Positions 1 through 7,837 of a stretch of DNA of 64,000 nucleotides are shown here, in pieces (within the stretch, counting starts at the first letter, position 1; each line of letters starts with the position of its first letter). The DNA comes from Salibacterium qingdaonense (lineage in GTDB: Bacteria; Bacillota; Bacilli; Bacillales; Marinococcaceae). The notes under the pieces are model-generated. The model was not told where the DNA came from, made no database searches, and saw only the letters and a list, made by a program, of their open reading frames with translations. The stretch lies in contig NZ_FOTY01000002.1 of the NCBI RefSeq assembly GCF_900114715.1, positions 62,001-126,000 of the forward strand, in the 5' to 3' direction. A program made the position numbers and the translations under genes.

Positions 1-1
1 G

Positions 2-625
2 GGAATCGGCGGTTCGCAGATCATCGATTTCAGCACCGCATCTCCTGCTCTTCATGAAGATATGAAGGAAAAAGCATCACGTGAAGGAGTGGAGTATCTC
101 GATGCCCCGGTAAGTGGAGGCACGGCCGGGGCAGAAGCTGGAACCCTTTCGATAATGTGCGGCGGGGAAGAAGATGCATTCGAAAAAGCCCGCCCTCTCT
201 TTGATGTACTTGGTGCCAGTATCACACATACCGGTCCAGCCGGAAGCGGGACGAAGGTGAAACTGATCAACCAGTATATGGTCGGTATGCATACCGCAGC
301 CGTCGGGGAAGCACTCCATCTTGCCGAAGAATCCGGCATTGATCAGAAATTGCTCTATGACGTTCTTAGTCAAAGCTTTGCACAAAGTAAGATTTTTGAT
401 AGACACTACCCTGATTTTATCGCCGCGGATAGAGAAGAACCGGGCTTTGCATTATCCCTTCTTTTAAAAGACCTGAATCTTGCGGGAGAGATGGCAGGAA
501 ATGCAGAAGTGCCGCTTGAAGCCGGGAGAAAAGTGAAAGAAATGTTTGAAGATGCAGACCAGCAGGGCTACGGGAATAAAGATATGAGTGCTTTTTACCA
601 GTATACTTCTGGAAAACACTACTGA
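2..625 (+). CDS. NAD(P)-dependent beta-hydroxyacid dehydrogenase, 3-hydroxyisobutyrate dehydrogenase family (5' end outside window)
   Basis: Partial gene; the reading frame is open from the first bases of the window and about 207 residues are visible. The visible part starts inside the Rossmann domain at a IIDFSTASPALHEDM stretch, followed by DAPVSGGTAGAEAGTLSIMCGG, a signature of this family, and by the catalytic-lysine helix GSGTKVKLINQY (lysines near visible residues 85-87). The rest is the all-helical dimerisation domain. Family members oxidise 3-hydroxyisobutyrate, tartronate semialdehyde or related beta-hydroxyacids; the substrate cannot be told from sequence. It stands alone on the plus strand, about 115 bp ahead of a flavin reductase gene. 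Confidence 0.85.
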   Translation, partial: GIGGSQIIDFSTASPALHEDMKEKASREGVEYLDAPVSGGTAGAEAGTLSIMCGGEEDAFEKARPLFDVLGASITHTGPAGSGTKVKLINQYMVGMHTAAVGEALHLAEESGIDQKLLYDVLSQSFAQSKIFDRHYPDFIAADREEPGFALSLLLKDLNLAGEMAGNAEVPLEAGRKVKEMFEDADQQGYGNKDMSAFYQYTSGKHY

Positions 626-742
626 AGGGACTCGTGTAAAGGGGGAGAGCCGCCCGTGCACTTTTCTTTTCATTCTCTCCCGGATTCGTTACAATAAGCT
701 TTGTATGTCAAAGTATTTCACGAATTTTTGGGAGGGATAGCA

Positions 743-1297
743 GTGAAAATTGCTGCGATAGTAGGAAGTACAAGAAAAGAATCATTTAATCTAAAACTGG
801 CCCATTTTATGAAAGAGCGGTACGCGGATCAGTTTGAATTGGATATCCTGGAAATCGGCCATCTGCCGTTTTACAATCAGGATGAAGAAATGACTCCAAC
901 GGCTGAAGTTGTAGAGTTCAAAAAAAATGTTGCTGATGCGGATGCTGTATTGTGGGTCACGCCGGAATATAACGGGACAATCACCTCTGCGATGAAAAAT
1001 GCCATAGACTGGCTGTCCCGCGTCGATCAGGTGATGATCGGGAAACCATCCTGGATCGTTGGAGCTTCAATGGGAGCTCTTGGAACAGTGAAGGCTCAGT
1101 CGCACCTGCGCGATATTCTCTTTGCCCCGGGGCTTTCTTCTCCGGTCCTTCCGGGAAATGAAGTATTGATCGGTTCTGTCCACGAAAAAGTGGATGAAAA
1201 TGGCTATCTGGCAGATGAAGGAACAATTGCCTTTCTGGATGCTACCGTAGAAAATGTGCGTCCATGGTTGGAAAAGCAAGCTGCTGTTCGAAACTAA
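743..1297 (+). CDS. NADPH-dependent FMN reductase / azoreductase-like flavoprotein
   Basis: A 184-residue flavodoxin-fold protein. The N-terminal beta strand and phosphate loop read KIAAIVGSTRKESFN, and TPEYNGTITSAMKNAIDWL is the second flavin-contact loop typical of the NADPH-dependent FMN reductase family (quinone, chromate or azo-dye reductases). I chose the GTG at 743 because GGGAGGG sits seven to eight bases upstream; an in-frame ATG at 701 has no such site and would add 14 unconserved residues. A strong terminator follows. A second family member lies at 31679-32248. The physiological substrate is unknown; flavin or quinone reduction in the cytoplasm is inferred from the family. Confidence 0.8.
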   Translation: MKIAAIVGSTRKESFNLKLAHFMKERYADQFELDILEIGHLPFYNQDEEMTPTAEVVEFKKNVADADAVLWVTPEYNGTITSAMKNAIDWLSRVDQVMIGKPSWIVGASMGALGTVKAQSHLRDILFAPGLSSPVLPGNEVLIGSVHEKVDENGYLADEGTIAFLDATVENVRPWLEKQAAVRN

Positions 1298-1356
1298 GGG
1301 GCAGTAATGGACCAAAATACAAAGAGTCCGGGACAAACAATACCGATTCACTGATT

Positions 1357-1416
1357 ATCCGAATGATGGGACAAGCAGCTGCGCTCCGGCCTGCTGTTCC
1401 ATCATTCGGATTTTTT
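1357..1416 (+). terminator. Rho-independent terminator after the flavin reductase gene
   Basis: A long hairpin pairs ATCCGAATGATGG with CCATCATTCGGAT around a GC-rich inner stem and ends in six T residues. It begins 60 bp after the stop codon. Confidence 0.8.
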
Positions 1417-1557
1417 GATCAAAGGTTTTCCTCCAGGCAGCAACCAGTTTGTTTGTCTTTCGTCCGTCAGCAGATCAGCACCTGAACCTGGTGTCCGGCA
1501 GCCATCCTTGCACCCTGGAGTGAAAGCAGAGCATTTGGACAAAAGGGTGCAGTATGA

Positions 1558-1601
1558 AAAAAGTGCCGGACGATTCAACATTGAATCGTCCGGCACTTTT
1601 T
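1558..1601 (-). terminator. Perfect 21-bp hairpin, terminator of the HD-domain gene
   Basis: The arms at 1558-1578 and 1581-1601 are exact reverse complements with a 2-nt gap and A/T-rich ends, so it can stop transcripts from either side. It lies about 50 bp past the stop of the leftward HD-domain gene. Confidence 0.8.
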
Positions 1602-1653
1602 AGTTGGTAATGATTTTGTTCCGGTTTTTTTGCAAAAAAGCGTCATTCTTTTG

Positions 1654-2202
1654 TTATATGTCGCTGGTCTGTTTTTCCGCGGAAGGTTTCAGAGCTTTGT
1701 CGATAAGTTGATCGAGTTCGACAATCTGCCGGTGGGCTCTTCTTTCTGAAATCCAGCGGTAATGATGCTTTCCTTCCGGTTCTTCATCAAGCTCATCCGC
1801 CTTGGCAACAATCTGCTGAAGCGTGCTGAGCTGCAGCTGGTCATGATCGACAGGGAGAAAAGAGTCTGTATGCAAAAGCACTGCCACAGAAATTTCTTTG
1901 GCAGCGGCAGGATCTTCCCCCAGACGTATCAGCAGCTTATGGGCGCGCTCTGCTCCTTTGATAGCATGAATATCGTTATTTCTGTAAAGATCAAAATCCC
2001 ACTGTCCGTCACGATACCAGGTATAGTGCCCCATATCGTGCAGGAATGCAGCTTTAGCAGCCGAATCTGGATTTGTATTATTTTTTACAGCAAGGCGGAA
2101 GGCATGATAAGACGCCGCGATCGCATGAGCAAGACCGGCTCTTTTTACATATTTCTGGGTAACCGGGTGCTCATATATCTGCTCTAACGTTACGTTTCTC
2201 AT
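1654..2202 (-). CDS. HD-domain phosphohydrolase
   Basis: A 182-residue soluble protein with an HD metal-binding pattern: His26, the His55-Asp56 pair in FLHDMGH, His79, His111 in LLHTDS, and Asp136 in KADELDE. Such domains hydrolyse nucleotides or other phosphoesters with a divalent metal pair. The substrate is not predictable. The ATG at 2202 has AGGAGGGG a few bases upstream. It is monocistronic, leftward, and ended by the perfect hairpin at 1558-1601. No partner gene hints at its role. Confidence 0.75.
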   Translation of the reverse strand: MRNVTLEQIYEHPVTQKYVKRAGLAHAIAASYHAFRLAVKNNTNPDSAAKAAFLHDMGHYTWYRDGQWDFDLYRNNDIHAIKGAERAHKLLIRLGEDPAAAKEISVAVLLHTDSFLPVDHDQLQLSTLQQIVAKADELDEEPEGKHHYRWISERRAHRQIVELDQLIDKALKPSAEKQTSDI

Positions 2203-2467
2203 CTTTACCCCTCCTGCTTAACGTGTCTTTAAATATATTTTTACTATAATAACGATTTCTTTATTGAATTTCAAGAAAAATTTAAGAGGGAACGAGCATA
2301 TAATGTAATATAACACGATTTATCCGAAAAAGGAGGATAGTCGGAGACGGAGAACTTGGCATATTTTTCTTTAGACCTATTGGTGAATGATAAAAAACTA
2401 TGTATAATTTCAAGTAGAAGCCGTTATATGATTGTGAAAACATAATTGAATAAAAGAGAGATGGGAA

Positions 2468-3673
2468 ATGATGAAAAAAATCTGGGTATCTATGGGGGCT
2501 GCCGCCCTTGCGGCAGGAATATTCTGGTTGGCAGGCGATACAAGCGGGGAAGAACATAATTCTATAACCTATCACACACATAAACAAACCAATGAAATCA
2601 ATAAAGAAATGAAAGAAGACATGTCCCGGTTCACTTACGACAGTGGTTATGATTTCACCTATCCGGAAAATGGAGTGAAAGGAACCTATGTAACAGGTCA
2701 TTCGGCGGGAGGGGCCCGTTTTAATGAACTGCTTGAACTTACAAATTCCACCGGCCTGAATTCGATGGTTATCGATATTAAAGACGACCGGGGGAATTTG
2801 ACGTTCAAACCCGGCGAAGACAGCGATCTTCCAGATATCGGAAAGAATATGATCAGTGATCCGAAGCAGTTGTTAAAAACACTGGAGGAAAATGACATTT
2901 ACCCAATAGCCAGAATTGTGGTGTTTAAAGACACGGTTCTCGCAGAAAAAAGACCGGATCTCTCCTATCAGAAAAACGGAAAGGTATGGAAGAACGGAAA
3001 AGATGAAGCATTTGTTAACCCCTACGAAAAAGAGGTTTGGGAGTATAACCTCGATATTGCAAAAAAAGCTGCCAAAATGGGTTTTCAGGAAATACAGTTT
3101 GATTATGTCCGGTTTCCCGAAGGGTTTGAACATCGGGATGAAGAACTCAGTTATTCACGTGGAGATTACGGGAAAGAAGGAACCAATGTGGAGCAGCGGG
3201 TAACAGCCGTTACTGATTTTGTGAAACATGCCCGCGAAGAATTGGATAAAACATTCGATGTCGATGTGTCGGTTGATATCTTCGGATATTCAGCCACGCT
3301 GAAACAAGCTCCCGGCATCGGCCAGAACTTTTCCAAAATTGCAGGGAATGTGGATGTCATCTCGTCTATGATATACCCGAGCCACTGGACTCCGTATTTT
3401 GGAATCGATAAACCGGATCTTCACCCTTATGAACTGACTAAAGAATATGCAAAAGTGGAAAATGAGGTACTCGGAGAACTGGAGCAGACTCCGCAGTCCC
3501 GTCCGTGGATTCAGGATTTCACCGCCAGCTGGCTCGGTTCCGGGAATTACCAGGAGTACGGCGTAGAAGAGGTGGAAGCACAGATCCGCGCTCTGAATGA
3601 ACAGGGGATAAATGAGTTTCTGCTTTGGAACGCGACAAATAATTATACAGAAGGGGTGGATTACACTCCTTAA
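2468..3673 (+). CDS. Secreted or membrane-anchored putative glycoside hydrolase (DUF4015 type)
   Basis: A 401-residue protein beginning with MMKKIWVSMGAAALAAGIFWLAG, a positively charged start and one hydrophobic segment (signal peptide or anchor, residues 4-23). From about residue 75 the sequence matches the TIM-barrel putative glycosidase family DUF4015: GTYVTGHSAGGARF, NSMVIDIKDDRGNL, PIARIVVFKD, FDYVRFPEG and a late SSMIYPSHW. Acidic residues in the IDIKDD and FDYVRFPEG strands are candidate catalytic residues by analogy with barrel glycosidases. The natural substrate is unknown; an extracellular or cell-wall polysaccharide is inferred. Start choice between the adjacent ATGs at 2468 and 2471 is uncertain. 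It abuts the next reading frame with no terminator between. Confidence 0.8.
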   Translation: MMKKIWVSMGAAALAAGIFWLAGDTSGEEHNSITYHTHKQTNEINKEMKEDMSRFTYDSGYDFTYPENGVKGTYVTGHSAGGARFNELLELTNSTGLNSMVIDIKDDRGNLTFKPGEDSDLPDIGKNMISDPKQLLKTLEENDIYPIARIVVFKDTVLAEKRPDLSYQKNGKVWKNGKDEAFVNPYEKEVWEYNLDIAKKAAKMGFQEIQFDYVRFPEGFEHRDEELSYSRGDYGKEGTNVEQRVTAVTDFVKHAREELDKTFDVDVSVDIFGYSATLKQAPGIGQNFSKIAGNVDVISSMIYPSHWTPYFGIDKPDLHPYELTKEYAKVENEVLGELEQTPQSRPWIQDFTASWLGSGNYQEYGVEEVEAQIRALNEQGINEFLLWNATNNYTEGVDYTP

Positions 3674-3817
3674 GTGGGTAAAATAAGGGATGTCCTGACT
3701 CTGGATTATCCCTTTTTTTTATGTGGAATCCATGAAATCTCAGAACCCGGCCATAAGAGGTGGGCAGAAGCAGTCGTTTCGGTATATAATATAGAAAAGA
3801 AGGAAAAGGAGACTTTT

Positions 3818-4552
3818 GTGAACTCGATGAACTGGTATGACAAATTAAATCAATACTTTCCCGTGGAAGAAATGAAATCCAAGGAGCACATGGAACTTCT
3901 CCTTCAGGAACAAGGCGACATTTATCATAAAGAAGAAGGTCCGGACTACGTTATGATGTACGTTGAAATGGAGGGTTTCATCTTCATTGATTATCTTTTT
4001 GTTTCCCGTCATGCAAGAGGAAAAGGAACGGGAATGCAGTTAATCGAAAAGCTGAAGCAAAGAAAGAAACCCGTTATTCTTGAAGTGGAACCGCTTGATT
4101 ATGAAGATACTGACTCAAGAAAACGATTCCGTTTTTATGAAAGAGCCGGATTCCGGCGGGCAGCATCGATTGGATACAACAGAAGGTCTCTTGCTACCGA
4201 TAAGATCAACACATTGGAAATCATGTTCTGGTCTCCTGAAGATGAATCAGAAGAAAAGATTTTTGAAAAGCTGAAACAAACGTATAAAAATGTTCATACG
4301 TATAAAGATAAAGAACTGTACGGCAAATCGTATGAACCCGCAGAAGAAGTACTGTCCTATGATCAATCAAAAGAACAATGGGATATAATCATAAAAGAGG
4401 GGGGAGATAAAATGAGAAATAAGGACAAACAAAAACGCCGGAAAAAACGCCGTGTACTGAAAGATCTGCTTCCCGGAAATCTGAAAGACTGGAAAAAAGC
4501 ACCCGGCGGTCAAAAACCAACCACTCCCACCAGTATGAAACCCACCGCCTGA
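3818..4552 (+). CDS. yjbC: YjbC-like GNAT acetyltransferase with an extra basic C-terminal extension
   Basis: Residues 1-198 match Bacillus YjbC, a GNAT-family protein encoded beside spx and linked to thiol-oxidative and other stress: MNWYDKLNQYFPVEEMKS near the start, then the acetyl-CoA loop HARGKGTGMQLIEKLK and EVEPLDYEDTD. I start at GTG 3818, six bases after AAAAGGAG; the ATG at 3827 is the homologous methionine but too far from that site. Known YjbC proteins are about 192 residues. Here the frame does not stop but runs through 46 more residues, very rich in Lys and Arg, from an internal ATG at 4412 that has its own strong ribosome binding site. It is therefore either a fusion or two overlapping products. 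The neighbour order yjbC-spx is as in B. subtilis. Confidence 0.8.
   Translation: MNSMNWYDKLNQYFPVEEMKSKEHMELLLQEQGDIYHKEEGPDYVMMYVEMEGFIFIDYLFVSRHARGKGTGMQLIEKLKQRKKPVILEVEPLDYEDTDSRKRFRFYERAGFRRAASIGYNRRSLATDKINTLEIMFWSPEDESEEKIFEKLKQTYKNVHTYKDKELYGKSYEPAEEVLSYDQSKEQWDIIIKEGGDKMRNKDKQKRRKKRRVLKDLLPGNLKDWKKAPGGQKPTTPTSMKPTA
4412..4552 (+). CDS. Possible separate 46-aa basic protein nested in frame at the 3' end of yjbC
   Basis: The ATG at 4412 is preceded by AGAGGGGGGAGATAAA, an unusually strong ribosome binding site at good spacing. The product starts MRNKDKQKRRKKRRVLKDLL and ends in a Pro/Thr-rich tail, so it is a small, strongly basic peptide; no domain is recognised. It shares frame and stop codon with yjbC. 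Independent initiation is inferred from the binding site and from the fact that typical YjbC ends just before this point. A terminator follows 17 bp after the stop. Confidence 0.45.
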   Translation: MRNKDKQKRRKKRRVLKDLLPGNLKDWKKAPGGQKPTTPTSMKPTA

Positions 4553-4568
4553 ACACGTTACTCGTAAA

Positions 4569-4599
4569 AAAAAGCTGCTCTCTCACGGGGCAGCTTTTT
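4569..4599 (+). terminator. Terminator after yjbC
   Basis: AAAAAGCTGC pairs with GCAGCTTTTT across an 11-nt loop and supplies its own T-tract. Confidence 0.8.
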
Positions 4600-4915
4600 A
4601 CAATAATAAAACTTTGTCACATTTTCGTCATACTTTTTCCCGGCACTTTTGTTTGAGGTATAGTAAAAAGTGGAATGATAGAAATAACCCTGCTGTTTTC
4701 AATGATAAAGAATAAATTATAGATGTAGAATATCTATAAAATCAAACATAACAGGATAAAAGAACGAAGCCATTCACCATTGTTCATTGAAAACACTTTT
4801 CAAATTAGAATAATTATTGTATAATGACATTGTATGAAAACAGCATGGTAGATAATGAAGCATAGAACTCCTTTATGAACTTATCTGGCGGATGAAGAAG
4901 GGAGAGATGAACCAG
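4600..4915 (+). promoter_or_regulatory. Long spx leader/promoter region
   Basis: About 300 bp without a coding frame. It contains a TATAAT at 4820-4825 with no good -35 element and a weaker TATAGT at 4659-4664. spx of B. subtilis is transcribed from several promoters, some controlled by PerR and YodB, so a long complex leader is expected; I cannot identify specific operators here. Confidence 0.35.
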
Positions 4916-5311
4916 ATGGTTACATTGCTAACATCTCCAAGCTGCACTTCCTGCCGGAAGGCAAAAGCTTGGCTCGAAGAATATAATATCCCGTTTGAAG
5001 AGCGGAACATTTTTGCATCTCCACTGACTGTGGATGAAGTAAAAGAAATCGTCCGGCTCACAGAAGATGGAACAGATGAAATTGTATCAAAACGATCAAA
5101 AGTATTCCAGGAACTTAATGTAGAATTGGAAAACCTTTCTCTGCAGCGCTTATTTGAACTGATCAGCGAGTATCCGGGACTGCTGCGGCGCCCTATTATT
5201 TTCGACGAAAAACGTCTTCAGGTCGGATATAACGAAGCCGAGATCCGCAGATTTCTGCCCCGTAAAGTCCGTACCTTCAACTTGATGGAAGCACGGGATA
5301 TGGTCAATTAA
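4916..5311 (+). CDS. spx: Spx, redox-sensing global transcription regulator
   Basis: Spx (ArsC-like thioredoxin fold) binds the C-terminal domain of the RNA polymerase alpha subunit and reprograms transcription during disulfide stress. Starting at ATG 4916 gives exactly 131 residues, the usual length. The redox switch Cys10-Thr-Ser-Cys13 is in place, as are Gly52, Arg60 and Lys62, the residues implicated in polymerase and promoter contact in B. subtilis Spx. The C-terminal part carries [17 protein letters not shown]. An upstream in-frame ATG at 4892 would overlap the ribosome binding site region. Its ClpXP adaptor SpxH is encoded 4.7 kb downstream, as in B. subtilis, so synthesis and degradation of Spx are genetically close. 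Confidence 0.97.
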   Translation: MVTLLTSPSCTSCRKAKAWLEEYNIPFEERNIFASPLTVDEVKEIVRLTEDGTDEIVSKRSKVFQELNVELENLSLQRLFELISEYPGLLRRPIIFDEKRLQVGYNEAEIRRFLPRKVRTFNLMEARDMVN

Positions 5312-5325
5312 ATAAAGCGGCACAG

Positions 5326-5362
5326 AAAAACTTCTACTTTTATTAACAGTAGAAGTTTTTTT
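5326..5362 (+). terminator. Terminator after spx
   Basis: AAAAACTTCTACT pairs with AGTAGAAGTTTTT, followed by further T residues. Confidence 0.85.
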
Positions 5363-5590
5363 GTTTTCATGTCGGGAGAACCTTTGTTATCCTTGTAGTA
5401 ATAAAGCTTTTCTTTTAAATGAAAAGGATAATGAACATTTCATTTGAATACGGTAAGGGTAAATGAGTATTTAACTATTGACAATGCACAATCTTTCCTT
5501 GACAATATACATTTAATAGCAGGAAAGACCGCGTTTTCTCTTTTCATACGCTCCGCTCCCTCAAAATATCGACGGGATGAGCATTGGTCC

Positions 5591-5618
5591 TTAACAACCG
5601 GCATCGTCCTCGTATAAA
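5591..5618 (+). promoter_or_regulatory. Candidate sigma-A promoter for mecA
   Basis: TTAACA at 5591-5596 and TATAAA at 5613-5618 are separated by 16 bp, about 110 bp before the mecA start. The rest of the spx-mecA gap (5363-5731) has no gene; it does hold two copies of TTGACAAT at 5478 and 5499 that lack matching -10 boxes. Confidence 0.45.
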
Positions 5619-5731
5619 ATAATGGTAAGATGAGGATGAAGGTTACAGGTGCCCGTCAAAGGGTATGATGGTAATATATAGAGAAAACATGGAAGCGGAA
5701 GTCACCTTACCTTCTAAGGAGGGAGAAAATC

Positions 5732-6397
5732 GTGGAAATCGAAAGAATTAACGAGTCTACGGTCAAATGCTACATTTCCTATAAGGATATTGAAGATCGT
5801 GGGTTTGACCGGGACGAAATCTGGTACAATCGGGAACGCGGGGAAGAATTATTTTTTGAAATGATTAATGAAGCGCATGACCGTGAAAATTTTGAAATTG
5901 AAGGCCCTCTGTGGATTCAGGTACAGGCGCTGGATAACGGCATGGAAATTGTAGTCACACGCGGTCAGATCACCGATGGAAACGTGAAACTGGAAATACC
6001 GGTATCCCAAGGCAAAGGGGAAGATATGCCGGTTGATGATAACATTGTTGATATGCTTGATGAGCAATTCCGTTCTTCCCAAAAGTCAAGACAGGCTCAC
6101 GGAGATTCCGATTACCTTGAAATTGTCATTTCTTTTGATGATTTGGAAGATCTGCTCGCCTTGAGCCAGGCTTTTGCACCGGCGGGAGTACAAAATGAGA
6201 TTTATCATTTTGAAGGAACGTATTATCTATATTTGATGTTTGACAATCAATATACAGAAGATGAGCAGGACGATATGGTCAGTCATGTTCTGGAATACGG
6301 GGAAGAATCCGACGTATCTATTTTCCGTATACGGGAATACGGAAAAACCGTGGCAGCATCGAGTGGTCTCGAGACGCTGCGGGAAACCTTTTCATAA
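5732..6397 (+). CDS. mecA: MecA, ClpC adaptor protein
   Basis: MecA delivers substrates such as ComK to the ClpCP protease and helps ClpC hexamers form. The 221-residue product has the conserved N-terminal substrate-binding domain (MEIERINESTVKCYISYKDIEDRGF) and a C-terminal ClpC-binding domain beginning near residue 120, joined by an acidic linker around residues 90-115. Start is GTG 5732 after AAGGAGGGAG. It is followed by a terminator and then coiA, so regulation of competence (MecA) and a competence protein (CoiA) are adjacent, as in B. subtilis. Confidence 0.95.
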   Translation: MEIERINESTVKCYISYKDIEDRGFDRDEIWYNRERGEELFFEMINEAHDRENFEIEGPLWIQVQALDNGMEIVVTRGQITDGNVKLEIPVSQGKGEDMPVDDNIVDMLDEQFRSSQKSRQAHGDSDYLEIVISFDDLEDLLALSQAFAPAGVQNEIYHFEGTYYLYLMFDNQYTEDEQDDMVSHVLEYGEESDVSIFRIREYGKTVAASSGLETLRETFS

Positions 6398-6406
6398 TCC
6401 TGCCTG

Positions 6407-6440
6407 AAAAACCAGCCCAAATATGGAGCTGGTTTTTTTT
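6407..6440 (+). terminator. Terminator after mecA
   Basis: AAAAACCAGC pairs with GCTGGTTTTT around an 11-nt loop, followed by a T-run. Confidence 0.85.
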
Positions 6441-6533
6441 AGGTTGAAAAAAGGGATCCAACCCTGGCATGTCGAATAAGAAATGGCTGCGATATAAGTA
6501 TTCTCAGTCAAAAAAGAAGAAGGAGCACATGCC

Positions 6534-7703
6534 ATGTTCAGTGCCGTCACGAATCAGGGAAAACGGGTTATACTGCATCCCTTCGAGCATACCGGTATTT
6601 CTGATTCTCCCCCGTACCATTGTCCTATCTGTAACGAAGAAGTAGTATTAAAAAAAGGAAAAGTCCGCCGTTGGCACTTTGCCCACCGTCATCACTCTCT
6701 ATGCCGCGTTGCCCCGGAGTCTGAAGAGCATCTTGAAGGAAAAGCGGTACTGTTTCAATGGCTTGAACGGCAGAATGTCTCACCGCGTCTTGAAGTTTTC
6801 CTCCCGGAGCTGGGACGTCAAGCTGATATATTGTTTACGTGGAATGCGGGAACGTACGCGGTGGAATATCAGTGTGCTTCGATTCCGCTGGAGGAGGCAG
6901 TCCAGCGTACAAACGATTATCTGTCACATCATATCCAGCCGCTTTGGATATATTCTTCGGACCGTCTCCGTTTTGACCGCTCCCAAAGATATTCGATCCA
7001 TGCGTTCGAATGGACAGGGCTGCGTGAAGATCAAACCGGTTCCCGCCGCACCGCACTGACATATTTCTCCCCGGTAAACGGTCGTTTCTCTTTTCTTTAT
7101 CCCCGTGCTTCTCTTTCTTCAGCCATCACCTATGGAGATCTTTATACAGCGGATCTTTCATGCATGTCCATTTCCGGACTCGTTAATCTTCCTGTTGTCG
7201 TTTCGGGGGAGAGAACGTGGATACGGACCTGGCTTGATACCAAGAAAAAGTGGAGGTACTCCCGCAGCCGGTGGCACCTTTACCCGGACACCCGTTATCT
7301 GCGCGTTCTATTTGCAAAACGCCGCTCGGATATCCCATATTTTCCCGCAGAAGCAGGCTGGCCCGTTGAAGGTATGAACCATTTTAATACACCTCCTCAT
7401 CACTGGCAGAGTGTCGTGCTGCTTTCTTTTCTGGATCCCCTGCCTTTATATACTTCTTTCTCCTTACAAACCGCTGTTGAAGAGTTCCGCTCTGCTGCTG
7501 ATGGGATTCTAAGGTTGAAACAATCCCCGCTTGTGAATCATCCAATAGACAAGGCATTGGAACAATATTTCAGATTACTGGAGAAAACATCCCTTCTTCA
7601 AAAAAACGGGGATGGATGGAAAAAAGTAAAAGATGTGTATCTGCCTGCTTCTATTGACGAAGGATATAAAATGGATGAATATTATTTCTCCTGTCTGTTT
7701 TGA
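6534..7703 (+). CDS. coiA: Competence protein CoiA-like, nuclease-fold protein
   Basis: CoiA supports recombination of incoming DNA during transformation; the family carries a PD-(D/E)XK nuclease-like core. In this 389-residue protein the N-terminal region has a Cys30-Pro-Ile-Cys33 pair with nearby histidines (WHFAHRHH), likely a small zinc site, then a helix around residues 62-80, and the nuclease core with Asp98 (RQADILF) and Glu111-Tyr-Gln113 (AVEYQCASI). The C-terminal half is poorly conserved. A ribosome binding site GAAGGAG precedes ATG 6534. It lies between mecA and pepF as in B. subtilis. Whether this strain is naturally competent cannot be told here. Confidence 0.88.
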   Translation: MFSAVTNQGKRVILHPFEHTGISDSPPYHCPICNEEVVLKKGKVRRWHFAHRHHSLCRVAPESEEHLEGKAVLFQWLERQNVSPRLEVFLPELGRQADILFTWNAGTYAVEYQCASIPLEEAVQRTNDYLSHHIQPLWIYSSDRLRFDRSQRYSIHAFEWTGLREDQTGSRRTALTYFSPVNGRFSFLYPRASLSSAITYGDLYTADLSCMSISGLVNLPVVVSGERTWIRTWLDTKKKWRYSRSRWHLYPDTRYLRVLFAKRRSDIPYFPAEAGWPVEGMNHFNTPPHHWQSVVLLSFLDPLPLYTSFSLQTAVEEFRSAADGILRLKQSPLVNHPIDKALEQYFRLLEKTSLLQKNGDGWKKVKDVYLPASIDEGYKMDEYYFSCLF

Positions 7704-7837
7704 AGAGAATCAACAGAGCATAGTATATTTTGTGCCTGCAAGCGGTACATGATTTCCTGCCTTGTGTCTGAAAGGCAAACATTGGTCATTTATCCAAGTG
7801 TCCGGTAAAATAGACAGTGAAAAATGGAGGTGTTGAA

